Notes under the pieces: model-generated
What the model was told of the DNA's origin: nothing
What the model saw: only the letters and a program-made list of their open reading frames with translations
The model's database searches: none
Origin: a virus
Direction: 5' to 3' (one strand)
Virus record (IMG/VR): IMGVR_UViG_3300029915_000033
Span: 1-56,297 of that record
Length of the DNA: 56,297 nucleotides
Part shown: in pieces, positions 43,120-50,892 of the stretch
Layout: each line of letters opens with the position of its first letter
Numbering within the stretch: the first letter of the stretch is position 1
Translations under genes and position numbers: made by a program

Positions 43120-44105
43120 ACATCACTCAAAACAGTAGTGCTGGCTTGAACAGGAACTCCTGTTATCAGATCGATAACATTTTGGTGTGAGTTAGCCGTT
43201 GTTATTCCAGAGATCGGTTGATTAAGGTCAATTTCACTAGCCTTAATGACAGTCTTTCCGCTACTAGTCAAATTGGCATTTCCGCCAACGACAATATTGG
43301 CATCAGAACTTACATTTACATTGGCTTTTCCAGAAGCAGTCACATCTACATCAACACATTTTACTACTACATTTTGTGTTGCGGTAACATTCAAATTAGT
43401 TCCAGTGATGAGGTTAATATCTTTTGTAGAATTTAATGTTGTTTGACCAGTCGTCTTGTCTAACCTAAAAGTAATCATTGAATGATCTACCTGGAAGGAC
43501 CCATCTTTTTCGATTTTTACTTCTGTATTGCCTTGACTGGAATCAGTAGGCTTACCCTGACTATCTGTGGCTCCTTTGAAAATAAGGGAGCATGAACCAT
43601 CCTGATTAATTTGGATCTTTACTCCATTGTATTCCCCAAACATTTGTGGTGCATTGTTGACAACATTTGTAGGTCTATCTGGATGAATTAAATTTCCTAT
43701 AACAATAGCTTTGTCCCCAGCATTATTTAAACACTGAATAAGTACAATGGCCCCATCTTGATCTTGAAAGGCGGGAAATCCGTTATTACCTTGTTTGGTA
43801 AGGGGTCTTAGCGTATATTCCAAATAGTCCGCAATTCCACCAAAGGACTGTGAAGAAATGCAATGTTTGTATAAAACAGAGGTGGTACCCTTATTTTCCA
43901 TCTGTTCAATTGTCTGGACATCATACTCCATACAAAGTTTATTTTGATTTTCTGGATCTGTAGGTGCATATGACCTTCTGATTAATCCTGCCTTTACCCC
44001 TGTGTTTTTATACGACTGATTAAATGCGGCAATTGCGGTTTCTTCAGTATTATGAGATAATAGCCCGTGAGGGATTACCGCACCACTATGTAATTTTGTA
44101 CTCAT
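43116..44105 (-). CDS. Baseplate spike protein, gpV/gp5-type
   Basis: 329 residues. The N-terminus (HSGAVIPHGLLSHNTEETAI) precedes an OB-like part (QDQDGAIVLIQCLNNAGDKA, IVIGNLIHPDRPTN). The second half is a run of alternating strands with the repeating pattern D-V-x-V-x-A-x-G-K-A-x-V-x-V (VVVKCVDVDVTASGKANVNV, SSDANIVVGGNANLTSSGKT) that builds a triangular beta-helix spike. It ends in a polar tip. It overlaps the hub gene by 4 nt, as in many myoviruses. Confidence 0.75.
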   Translation of the reverse strand: MSTKLHSGAVIPHGLLSHNTEETAIAAFNQSYKNTGVKAGLIRRSYAPTDPENQNKLCMEYDVQTIEQMENKGTTSVLYKHCISSQSFGGIADYLEYTLRPLTKQGNNGFPAFQDQDGAIVLIQCLNNAGDKAIVIGNLIHPDRPTNVVNNAPQMFGEYNGVKIQINQDGSCSLIFKGATDSQGKPTDSSQGNTEVKIEKDGSFQVDHSMITFRLDKTTGQTTLNSTKDINLITGTNLNVTATQNVVVKCVDVDVTASGKANVNVSSDANIVVGGNANLTSSGKTVIKASEIDLNQPISGITTANSHQNVIDLITGVPVQASTTVLSDV

Positions 44106-45973
44106 GGAGACCTCTTGCCTTTACTGATTGAAGTTCCGGTATTTGGTTCCGTGAAAGAAGTTGGATCTGCAACTGTAGTTTTTGTTGGCTCTGGGTTTTC
44201 AGGCCTATAGATGGTATCCTGCGCTTCTGAAACACCGGGTAAGATTTGTGTTGTATCGTAGTCATTTTTTCGTTTAGCATAAGCACTATCGTATGCCATT
44301 TCGCTGTAAACTACGTGCGTTCCACTTTGAATGTCTACTCCAGAACTTACGGTTACATCGGTCCTAAACATTTTTTTACCGTCTGGTTGAACATGTGCAG
44401 TGTGATTTATTCCTTCGATATGATACACAACATTATCAAACTGTAAATTATCGCCTACCGCAATAGGTTCTGGGAGACCAACAAAACTGATTGTTCCGCT
44501 AAGTTTAAGATGGCCACCAATTAGGGCGTCTCCTAAAATTTTAGCCCATCCTGGGGATTTAAATCCAACCTTATTTAACCTATCAAATTCAGAAGTAACA
44601 ATATAAGGTCTTAAACCGTTTCTTTTTACATCATCTAAATCGTAAAGATAGTTTCCCATTGCAATCTCAAATGAAATAGCCGGATCTGTAGAACTATTTA
44701 CTGATTTTCCATAATACTGTACAAAATTCATTCTCAATGCTTCGTCTTTACCCACGTTAAAACCGAAAGATAGGGCCGGATGAACATTCCATCTTGGAAC
44801 CGACATAAATCTTGTAACTTTATACGATCCGTTTTGGAAATCATCAGTGGTAAAAGGTATTTGTCTAAAAACTACAGTTGGCATGATACTTCCATTTGGA
44901 GCAATTCTAAAACAAGTAAAGAGTTCGTTTAATGGAGCATTCGTAAATTGATTCAAAATAGACCATGCTTTTTGTTGATTCCAATATTCAGTTTTGTTAA
45001 CTGTCTCACCTTCTACTGGATCTGGCAAGAAAATAAAACGTCCATCATCCGTAACGTCTTCTTCGAGAAAAGATGGGTTCATGCCTTGTTGTAAGGTGGC
45101 ATTTGAATTGGCGGAGTATTGCTGGATCCCAAAAATATAATTGTATGCGTCCTTGGCAGATTCTAAATAAGGAAGTCCTAGTAATCTACCAACTCCTTTG
45201 GGCATAAAGAATTGAACATTGGGCGTTACAGGAGAAAGCTCATTTGTTTTTCTTCCTAAATCGCCATGTCCGCTTCCGATAAAAGCACAGATAAGGTAAT
45301 TCATAACATCCTGAATTTTAGTCAGGCCTTTTTCTGTTTGAAGATTGGCCCAATCAAGACCTATTTGGCTTGCAAAAAGAAAGAAATTTTCGTTATTCTT
45401 GTCCACCAAATATTGGTTGTAGTAGATACAATTATTGAATTCGGTAAACGCAAACCCTGTAATTTGAACAGAATAATGTTTGGTTCCAGATTGAGGATCG
45501 ATTGTTAAAAATTTCCTGACGCTTTGAATCTTAAAAAATCCTTTAAAACCATCATTTTGACCGTTTATTGGGCTTTGCGCCCTAGCTTTATCGGCCACTT
45601 TCCTTGCTTCTGATTCCCAATTAAGGATATTAACAAAAACAAAGTCTCCGGGTGCCAAAGCTGTTTCGTAATTTACGTCCGTAATCATTAATGTCGCCGA
45701 CATAGAAGGCGTAAGAACATCTTTAGAATCAGAAACATTTAATTGAATACAATCATTCTCTACAACCAGCGGCCCTACAATTGTTGAATAATTATTACCA
45801 TTAGTGGGAGTTGTTCTTAAAGTATCTCTTTCTTCCCACCTTAAAAAGGTCAGTACCCATGCCGGACTTGTTTGATGGACAAAAATATCACTATTAAAAT
45901 TATCACCATTAGCTCCACCTGGAGACCCGTTAGGTAGAATATCATAAGTGTAAGCTTTGTGATTGGCCGCCAT
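44102..45973 (-). CDS. Baseplate hub protein, probable
   Basis: 623 residues upstream of the spike gene in the same operon. It contains strands typical of hub proteins (CIQLNVSDSKDVLTPSMSAT, LMITDVNYETALAPGDFVFV), a helical middle (DWANLQTEKGLTKIQDVMNY) and a C-terminal beta-domain (LSGTISFVGLPEPIAVGDNL). The gene pair order hub-spike and 4-nt overlap match gp27/gp5 and gpD/gpV arrangements; there is no decisive residue motif. The last 60 residues are low complexity. Confidence 0.65.
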   Translation of the reverse strand: MAANHKAYTYDILPNGSPGGANGDNFNSDIFVHQTSPAWVLTFLRWEERDTLRTTPTNGNNYSTIVGPLVVENDCIQLNVSDSKDVLTPSMSATLMITDVNYETALAPGDFVFVNILNWESEARKVADKARAQSPINGQNDGFKGFFKIQSVRKFLTIDPQSGTKHYSVQITGFAFTEFNNCIYYNQYLVDKNNENFFLFASQIGLDWANLQTEKGLTKIQDVMNYLICAFIGSGHGDLGRKTNELSPVTPNVQFFMPKGVGRLLGLPYLESAKDAYNYIFGIQQYSANSNATLQQGMNPSFLEEDVTDDGRFIFLPDPVEGETVNKTEYWNQQKAWSILNQFTNAPLNELFTCFRIAPNGSIMPTVVFRQIPFTTDDFQNGSYKVTRFMSVPRWNVHPALSFGFNVGKDEALRMNFVQYYGKSVNSSTDPAISFEIAMGNYLYDLDDVKRNGLRPYIVTSEFDRLNKVGFKSPGWAKILGDALIGGHLKLSGTISFVGLPEPIAVGDNLQFDNVVYHIEGINHTAHVQPDGKKMFRTDVTVSSGVDIQSGTHVVYSEMAYDSAYAKRKNDYDTTQILPGVSEAQDTIYRPENPEPTKTTVADPTSFTEPNTGTSISKGKRSP

Positions 45974-45975
45974 AA

Positions 45976-48309
45976 TTATTTACCTCCAGAGGGACTAGGG
46001 GGACCTGCGCTTTGCTGACTTGGTGCTTGAGTAGACATTCCAAATCCCATATTGTTTAATCCTGTTACGGCTTTTGCTCTTTCCACCGCATTAGAAGAGG
46101 TATTCATTATGGTAACTAAATCCTTAATATTATTTGCTAATCCATCAATGGCCTGTTTGGTTGGTGCAATTTGAGTTTGTAAACTAGAAAATAAGTTATT
46201 GAAAAGTTTATCCCCTTGAGCATTTGCTGAATTAGTCGCATCTCCGGCCCTTGTGGGGTTATTTGCATCTACTTGTGCTCTTTTGGCATCTTCGAGCGCT
46301 TTCATTGATGCCTTTGAGTCCCCCGATGCTTGAGAGTCTACATATACCAATGAGGATCGTTGATCTTTTGCTAAGTCTGGATTCTCAAGATTTGTAAGGC
46401 TTTGGGCCTCTCCATATGCCTGAATTGCTAATTGTTTTCTGTAGGGATCAAGGTTTTTTACGTCAGAAAAAGAGTTAATACCAAAATCCTTTTTTATTTT
46501 TGCAACTTTTTTGATGGCCTCATCACTTGTTCCAAAAGCGTTTTGAGAACTTCCGGTTACTTTGTTTGCACTATCAATAAGCTCTTGGGCGCTTACTCCC
46601 GCCTGTTTTGCCCAATATTGTATCTGAGGATTATCAGAAGTTAATTGATTTTCTGGGGTATTAAATAATGCTGCTTTAGAAAAAGTATTAAGTTTATTGA
46701 GAATAGGATCTTTCATTATTCCAGCCGCACGCATCGCGCCAGTAGGACCGGTTTGTTGCATGGACTTCTGTTGATAAAGTTCGTATGCGTTTTGTCCAGC
46801 TTCGATTCCCCTTGTGGTCTTATCTCCTCCAAAAAATTTACCTACCGTATTAAGTACTTGATCTAACCCCTCAGAACTCGTAGTACCAGATTTACTTACA
46901 ATACCCGCAGCGGACTCAATAAATTTTCTATTCTCTTCTGCATATTTACTATCATCAAGACCCTTACTGGTCCCTAAAGCCAATAATTTTACAAACGCAT
47001 CTTTTGATCCAGTATCGGACCCTATTGATCCAGAAAGTTTTCCAAAAATTGAACCCGCATTCGTAATGTCTAGATTTCTTCCTGCTTTGAGTACATCAAC
47101 TGCATTGCCTGCTGCCGATCTTGTAGATCCTCCTGCACCAATAATATTCGATGCTGCGCCTCTTGCTTGTTCATTCATGAATCCAGCATCATTTGCTTTC
47201 CCGTAAAATCCAGAAGAAGTTCCATAAGCATTTCCTCGAAGTTGCTCATCACTTAATCCCAACTGCCTTTGAGTTCCTAAATCACCTTGATAGTTTTGTA
47301 GGTATCTATTTGCGATTGCGGTTCTAATCCCTCTTTCTGGACCATTCTTGATAGCATTAAACTGTTCTTCTTGAGCCTCCGCTTGCTCTTGATTTTTCCT
47401 TGCTTCGAACTCTCTTTGTTGATCGGCAAATCCATATCGACCTGCGGTTGCTCTAAAGGCTTGCATTAAATTCCCATGCTGCAAAGCCCCAGATCCTTGG
47501 GTGCCCAAAAGAGCGCTCATGGCTAGACCCTGAATAGTACTATTGTTTCCTTGGTACCTACCGGAAATTTTTGCCTGGGCAGCCTGGGCAGCTTGTAATC
47601 GATCGCTATTAAAGGTAAAGTCTTCTGCCGTACCGCCATTGATGATGGAATTAAGTCTTTGACCTCCCTGACCTTGGGTTTGGAAGGTTTGAGCTTCGAT
47701 TTCTCTGCTTCTAAATTGAGACTCTGCAAACACTCTTCTGGTGGCCTCTATGCCCTTAATTCCTGCAACTGCCGTTCCTATTCCAGCAAGAACCATTCCG
47801 GGTATACCGAGCATTCCTGCAAGGCCGCTAAGGCTAGTGATTCCACCTTTAGAGATAGCAGTGTTACTGGATACTATTCCAGTAGGCGATCCTTTGCCTC
47901 CCTTAGGGTTTAAAGATCCTTGAATTCTATCTCTGGTCTTTAAGATAGAGTTATAGTCTTCTTCTGCCTTATTACGTTCTTTGGCCCAATAAGCCTTCTC
48001 TTTTTCGTTTTTAACCGATTCAGCCTCTTTCCTTGAGATCTCATCTAGCTTACGTTTCTTCTCGTCCAATGCTCTATTGGCGATCTGTACGGCCTGCTGA
48101 TCAAGCCTGGTAGACTTCTCTTTAGCCCTGGTATTCTCTAGGTTCTCTTTGAAGACATCTGAGGAACTCTTCTCAGCACCACCCTTAGAAGCGGCCATAC
48201 CTAGCTTGAGCTTATCTGCATCTCCTTGAATTTTCTTGATTAATGAGGAAAACGCCTTTTCAAGCTCTGACGTATCCGCACCAATTTTAAGTTTTGTTTC
48301 TAATGCCAT
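45976..48309 (-). CDS. Tape measure protein
   Basis: 777 residues. It begins with charged coiled-coil helices (LEKAFSSLIKKIQGDADKLK, then a long Lys/Glu stretch to about residue 140), has a hydrophobic glycine-rich segment (TSLSGLAGMLGIPGMVLAGI, about 160-185), then a long alpha-helical body rich in Gln/Ala/Asn and a flexible Ser/Pro tail. Tape measure proteins set tail length by their helical length; at roughly 1.5 A per residue this one would suit a tail of about 110 nm (an inference). It is the first gene of the tail operon, with a promoter at 48370. Confidence 0.75.
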   Translation of the reverse strand: MALETKLKIGADTSELEKAFSSLIKKIQGDADKLKLGMAASKGGAEKSSSDVFKENLENTRAKEKSTRLDQQAVQIANRALDEKKRKLDEISRKEAESVKNEKEKAYWAKERNKAEEDYNSILKTRDRIQGSLNPKGGKGSPTGIVSSNTAISKGGITSLSGLAGMLGIPGMVLAGIGTAVAGIKGIEATRRVFAESQFRSREIEAQTFQTQGQGGQRLNSIINGGTAEDFTFNSDRLQAAQAAQAKISGRYQGNNSTIQGLAMSALLGTQGSGALQHGNLMQAFRATAGRYGFADQQREFEARKNQEQAEAQEEQFNAIKNGPERGIRTAIANRYLQNYQGDLGTQRQLGLSDEQLRGNAYGTSSGFYGKANDAGFMNEQARGAASNIIGAGGSTRSAAGNAVDVLKAGRNLDITNAGSIFGKLSGSIGSDTGSKDAFVKLLALGTSKGLDDSKYAEENRKFIESAAGIVSKSGTTSSEGLDQVLNTVGKFFGGDKTTRGIEAGQNAYELYQQKSMQQTGPTGAMRAAGIMKDPILNKLNTFSKAALFNTPENQLTSDNPQIQYWAKQAGVSAQELIDSANKVTGSSQNAFGTSDEAIKKVAKIKKDFGINSFSDVKNLDPYRKQLAIQAYGEAQSLTNLENPDLAKDQRSSLVYVDSQASGDSKASMKALEDAKRAQVDANNPTRAGDATNSANAQGDKLFNNLFSSLQTQIAPTKQAIDGLANNIKDLVTIMNTSSNAVERAKAVTGLNNMGFGMSTQAPSQQSAGPPSPSGGK

Positions 48310-48343
48310 TATAGACCCCAGTTAAGATTAAACCGCTATAAGA

Positions 48344-48378
48344 TAAGATTGACGGTTTAGCCTTACATACTTATATCA
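48344..48378 (-). promoter_or_regulatory. Extended -10 promoter and CAATCTTA leader motif
   Basis: TGATATAAG (48378-48370) on the minus strand, start near 48363; CAATCTTA at 48351-48344 (about +13) and a second TAATCTTA at 48330-48323. It drives the tape measure gene, and its upstream side abuts the divergent promoter of the gene at 48425. Confidence 0.65.
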
Positions 48379-48389
48379 GGGATAATGTC

Positions 48390-48425
48390 TTGACTTTAAA
48401 GTTAAAATAAGGTATAAATATAGTA
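48390..48425 (+). promoter_or_regulatory. Sigma70-like promoter giving a leaderless transcript
   Basis: TTGACT (48390-48395), 17-nt spacer, TATAAA (48413-48418). Predicted start is 48425, the A of the ATG. There is no ribosome-binding site. Confidence 0.75.
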
Positions 48426-48646
48426 TGGCTAAGAAGACCAAAAAAGTCGTTAAAAAGTCCTTAAGAGTTAAAAAGAGTAGGACTAAAAACGTAGAAGAAA
48501 ATAAAAATATTAATGAAATTCAATACTTAGATAGATTAATTGAGTTGAGTTTGAGAAATGTTGGTAAATATGAACAATTGGACAAATTGTTTACAGAGCA
48601 GGCAAATAGAATTCAGGAGCAGATCGATAAATTGAAATCGATATGA
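48425..48646 (+). CDS. Small Lys/Arg-rich protein, leaderless
   Basis: 73 residues. The N-terminal 23 residues are almost all Lys, Arg, Val and Thr (KKTKKVVKKSLRVKKSRTKN), followed by an amphipathic helix (NEIQYLDRLIELSLRN) and a Glu/Gln helix. The basic tail implies nucleic acid binding or a host target. It is the first gene after a strong leaderless promoter, and so a candidate immediate-early host-takeover protein; that is inference. Confidence 0.6.
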   Translation: MAKKTKKVVKKSLRVKKSRTKNVEENKNINEIQYLDRLIELSLRNVGKYEQLDKLFTEQANRIQEQIDKLKSI

Positions 48647-48659
48647 TATATTAAGTATA
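48644..48659 (+). promoter_or_regulatory. Extended -10 box giving a leaderless transcript
   Basis: TG-A-TATATT (48644-48652). Predicted start falls exactly at the A of ATG 48659. It begins inside the stop codon of the preceding gene, so the second gene has its own start signal 234 nt after the first. Confidence 0.5.
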
Positions 48660-48943
48660 TGTTTGATGATGATTACGATGAACACTATCTTGATGCTGTA
48701 AGATACCTTTTTGGAAGTCTTAATGACGATATTGAAGATGATTCAGAAGAAGAGTACCCTAGAATGGTCGGTATGAGTGAATGGCTTAAGCAAGAAGCCG
48801 ATAGGGCTACAAATAATACGTTTCCTTATGTAGGTGTTGATTGGGGTAGAATGGAACCTAAGAGTTGCGACCATAAATGGGCTAAGTATCAAGGTTTTAC
48901 AGAAAACTACACCTTTTGTGAGAAATGTGACGTTAAAAAATGA
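48659..48943 (+). CDS. Acidic protein with C-terminal zinc knuckle, leaderless
   Basis: 94 residues. N-terminal 40 residues are strongly acidic (MFDDDYDEHYLDAVRYLFGS, then NDDIEDDSEEEYPRM), which is typical of DNA-mimic or host-inhibitor proteins. The C-terminus CDHKWAKYQGFTENYTFCEK then C carries C-x2-W...C-x2-C, a probable zinc site. It overlaps the dUTPase start by 4 nt. Function unknown. Confidence 0.6.
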   Translation: MFDDDYDEHYLDAVRYLFGSLNDDIEDDSEEEYPRMVGMSEWLKQEADRATNNTFPYVGVDWGRMEPKSCDHKWAKYQGFTENYTFCEKCDVKK

Positions 48944-49398
48944 AAGTTAAAAAAATACATCCAGATGCAAAATTGCCGATAAGAGCGGAGTCGAGGAGTA
49001 ACGGGTACGATTTGTTTGCGGTAGAAGACGTATTTATTTCAGTTGGAACTACCGCAATTGTTCCTACAGGCATCGCAATCGAACTAGATGTCCCTCCATT
49101 CGATGAACTACTAACTGTCTTCAAAATAGAAGACAGGTCTAGCATGGCTACCAAGGGGCTTCGTACTGGGGCAGGAGTGGTGGATTATAGTTATCGTGGA
49201 GAGATCAAGGTAGTTATTCATAACCTCAATAATACGTCTGAATCTAAAGAAACAGGGCAATGTGGATACCAAATAAAAAAGGGCGATAAAATTGCCCAAG
49301 GATTGGTATACTGGACTTCCGCAGAGGATGTCGAAGAAACAAATGAGTTAAATGAAACTGATCGCGGAACAAATGGTTGGGGAAGTACAGGAAAATGA
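48940..49398 (+). CDS. dut: dUTPase
   Basis: 152 residues, normal trimeric dUTPase size. All five motifs are visible: SNGYDLFA (20-27), VPTGIAIELD (about 41-50), EDRSSMATKGLR (about 63-74, with the nucleotide-phosphate serine), GVVDYSYRGEIKV (about 78-90, motif III aspartate and tyrosine) and RGTNGWGSTGK (142-152, the C-terminal P-loop-like motif). It hydrolyses dUTP to dUMP and pyrophosphate, keeping uracil out of phage DNA and feeding dTMP synthesis. It complements the RNR genes in this window. Confidence 0.92.
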   Translation: MKVKKIHPDAKLPIRAESRSNGYDLFAVEDVFISVGTTAIVPTGIAIELDVPPFDELLTVFKIEDRSSMATKGLRTGAGVVDYSYRGEIKVVIHNLNNTSESKETGQCGYQIKKGDKIAQGLVYWTSAEDVEETNELNETDRGTNGWGSTGK

Positions 49399-49586
49399 AA
49401 GCTATTTTATTGATCGCATTGATGTTGACTGGTTGTGCAAGTGTCTCCGATTACAATCAGGGATGTCGTGATGGTGTTGAAGGTGTTGGCTTCAGAGGCT
49501 ACGAAGCAAAAGAAATAAATAAATATTGCGATGGTCTCGAAGCAAAACGTAAACTTGAAAAAGAGCATGGGAATAAACGTTTATGA
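49395..49586 (+). CDS. Predicted small lipoprotein
   Basis: 63 residues from ATG 49395 in an ATGA overlap with dut; a GTG-type extension upstream would duplicate dut sequence. KAILLIALMLTGCASVSDYN is a lipoprotein signal with lipobox L-T-G-C, so the mature protein is about 46 residues. The mature part is polar and charged with two more cysteines. It could be a spanin outer-membrane subunit or envelope factor. Confidence 0.6.
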   Translation: MKAILLIALMLTGCASVSDYNQGCRDGVEGVGFRGYEAKEINKYCDGLEAKRKLEKEHGNKRL

Positions 49587-49813
49587 GATCTCGGGATTTT
49601 TGTTACTGGCTCCAGGGTTGGTTCGAATTAAACAAAACAATTGACCATCGTGAGGGCGCTAGCAAAGAAACGCTAGAAGTTATAGAAAAACATTTAGCCA
49701 TGGTGTTTGTACATGAGATCGATCCTTCTCACGGTGATAAAAAACACCAAGAAGCGCTATCGAAAATCCACCATGGAATGGTTGGGATTGGCGAAACTAA
49801 ATTTAACTGCTAG
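49583..49813 (+). CDS. Conserved-looking small phage protein
   Basis: 76 residues, ATGA overlap with the lipoprotein gene. The N-terminus RSRDFCYWLQGWFELNKT is a sequence style seen in many phages (DFxYWLQGxFEL), followed by a helix ETLEVIEKHLAMVFVHEIDP and a short tail. I know of no function for that group. Confidence 0.65.
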   Translation: MRSRDFCYWLQGWFELNKTIDHREGASKETLEVIEKHLAMVFVHEIDPSHGDKKHQEALSKIHHGMVGIGETKFNC

Positions 49814-49821
49814 GAGAACAT

Positions 49822-50046
49822 ATGCCTAAAGGAATTCTAGAATTTAAATTACCAGAAGAAAAAGAAGAATTTGAGGAAGCTCAAAAAGGTGGAATTTACA
49901 AGCTCGTTCTTTGGGACTTAGACCAGCATCTTAGGGGTATTATAAAATACAACAATGATAAACATGACGAAAAAAGCTTGGAAGCATTCCAAAAAACTAG
50001 GGACACTCTTCATGAGTTCCTTAAAGATTACGAATTAGATTTATAA
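49822..50046 (+). CDS. Unknown helical phage protein
   Basis: 74 residues with GGAG 8 nt before the ATG. Two acidic helices (KLPEEKEEFEEAQKGGIYKL, VLWDLDQHLRGIIKYNNDKH) recall small dimeric helical proteins. It is the last gene of the plus cluster and its stop is immediately before structured RNA copy 2. No function assigned. Confidence 0.55.
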   Translation: MPKGILEFKLPEEKEEFEEAQKGGIYKLVLWDLDQHLRGIIKYNNDKHDEKSLEAFQKTRDTLHEFLKDYELDL

Positions 50047-50049
50047 AAT

Positions 50050-50418
50050 TTGCGGCAACACGGAAAGCTAGAGATGGTATTGGGACCGTAGTACTACCCA
50101 ATTTAAGACAGAAATGCGCCACCGGAAGACGTGTCCAAGATCGTTAGGGCTGGAGCCTTATTGTGCGTTAGGAGAGCGAACCTGAACGCATCGAGTGCAG
50201 GGTAGATACTGCATAGGTAAAAATCCAGAGTGGGGATTGCGTCCCACCCGCAATATTATTGAAGGTTTAGTGGTGCCAGGAAGAAATTCGCTGGTAGAGT
50301 ACGTCGGACAACTAGGTAGTTAAAGTCTGTACTACAAAAGGGAAACAAAAAGATCTGGACGAGTGTACATACGCCAGTGAAGCCAAGTAGAAAACAGAGA
50401 CTCGCTACTCGCCACTAA
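50050..50418 (+). ncRNA. Structured RNA, copy 2 plus a second closed domain
   Basis: Domain 1 (50050-50253) is closed by TTGCGG/CCGCAA and contains ATTGGG/CCCAAT (50079-50102), a 9-bp TGCGTTAGG with CCT(G)AACGCA (50164-50190), TGCAG/CTGCA (50196-50213) and GGGA-TTGCG-TCCC (50233-50245). It carries the ordered blocks seen in copy 1 at 3577. Domain 2 (50267-50418) is closed by TTAGTGG/CCACTAA, extended by U-G and G-C pairs, and holds CCAG-GAAGAAATTCG-CTGG, AACTA-GG-TAGTT and CTGG/CCAG hairpins. It ends in TTATTTTTTTT, so the RNA probably has a defined 3' end. It lies in a convergent region with no reading frame. Family not recognised. Confidence 0.78.
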
Positions 50419-50429
50419 TTATTTTTTTT
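50267..50429 (+). terminator. Stem closing domain 2 followed by a T8 tract
   Basis: The final stem (TTAGTGG 50267-50273 with CCACTAA 50412-50418) is followed by TTATTTTTTTT (50419-50429). This would stop transcription of the plus-strand unit. The T-tract is also the lysine-coding end of the convergent small gene. Confidence 0.5.
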
Positions 50430-50586
50430 CGTAGTTCTTAACTTCTTCTTTGATGATCTTGCGACCTTTTTGTCGCTCTTTTCGATAAGCCTTGCGCTTA
50501 TCCTTAATATTACCATATCCATCCGTAGCCATTTCAATTGCCTGGAGGACTCTCTTTGCGGTCTTTAGTGTATCTATTTTTGCCAT
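50419..50586 (-). CDS. Small basic protein
   Basis: 55 residues, ATG 50586. It is strongly basic and helical (LKTAKRVLQAIEMATDGYGN, then KDKRKAYRKERQKGRKIIK). Basic helical peptides of this type often bind nucleic acid or a host polymerase, but nothing more can be said. It is the last gene of the minus cluster and ends at the T-tract of structured RNA copy 2. It is too short for a typical gene-call threshold. Confidence 0.55.
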   Translation of the reverse strand: MAKIDTLKTAKRVLQAIEMATDGYGNIKDKRKAYRKERQKGRKIIKEEVKNYEKK

Positions 50587-50604
50587 AGCTATCCCGTATT
50601 AGCA

Positions 50605-50892
50605 CTATTCCACAGAAACGGGATAGAGCTTAAGCGCTTCATGATAAGATTCTGACGCACCAATAAATTCCGTGTAACCATAAAATTTGGTCAATCTACT
50701 AATAATTCCTAGAAGTTCCTCTGTAAACCCAATGTCTTCTCCTAGGTAGAAAGCTACAACTACACATGGACAACCCGTACTGGTGGCTAGTAGGCCCACA
50801 GCACTCCCTAGGTCATACATATTCTTTTTAGATCTATAGAAGTTCTGTATGAATTTCTTATTAACAATGTATTTGGTAAGATCAACTTTCAT
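50605..50892 (-). CDS. Unknown phage protein
   Basis: 95 residues. Alternating helices and strands, for example NFYRSKKNMYDLGSAVGLLA, then CVVVAFYLGEDIGFTEELLG. Two close cysteines (GCPCVVVAF) might bind metal, but the context is not a known motif. It overlaps the following membrane protein gene by 4 nt. Confidence 0.55.
   Translation of the reverse strand: MKVDLTKYIVNKKFIQNFYRSKKNMYDLGSAVGLLATSTGCPCVVVAFYLGEDIGFTEELLGIISRLTKFYGYTEFIGASESYHEALKLYPVSVE

Noticed and set aside
50050-50418. CRISPR array or guide-like RNA
   Set aside because: There are no regularly spaced direct repeats and no nearby cas, IscB or TnpB-like gene.
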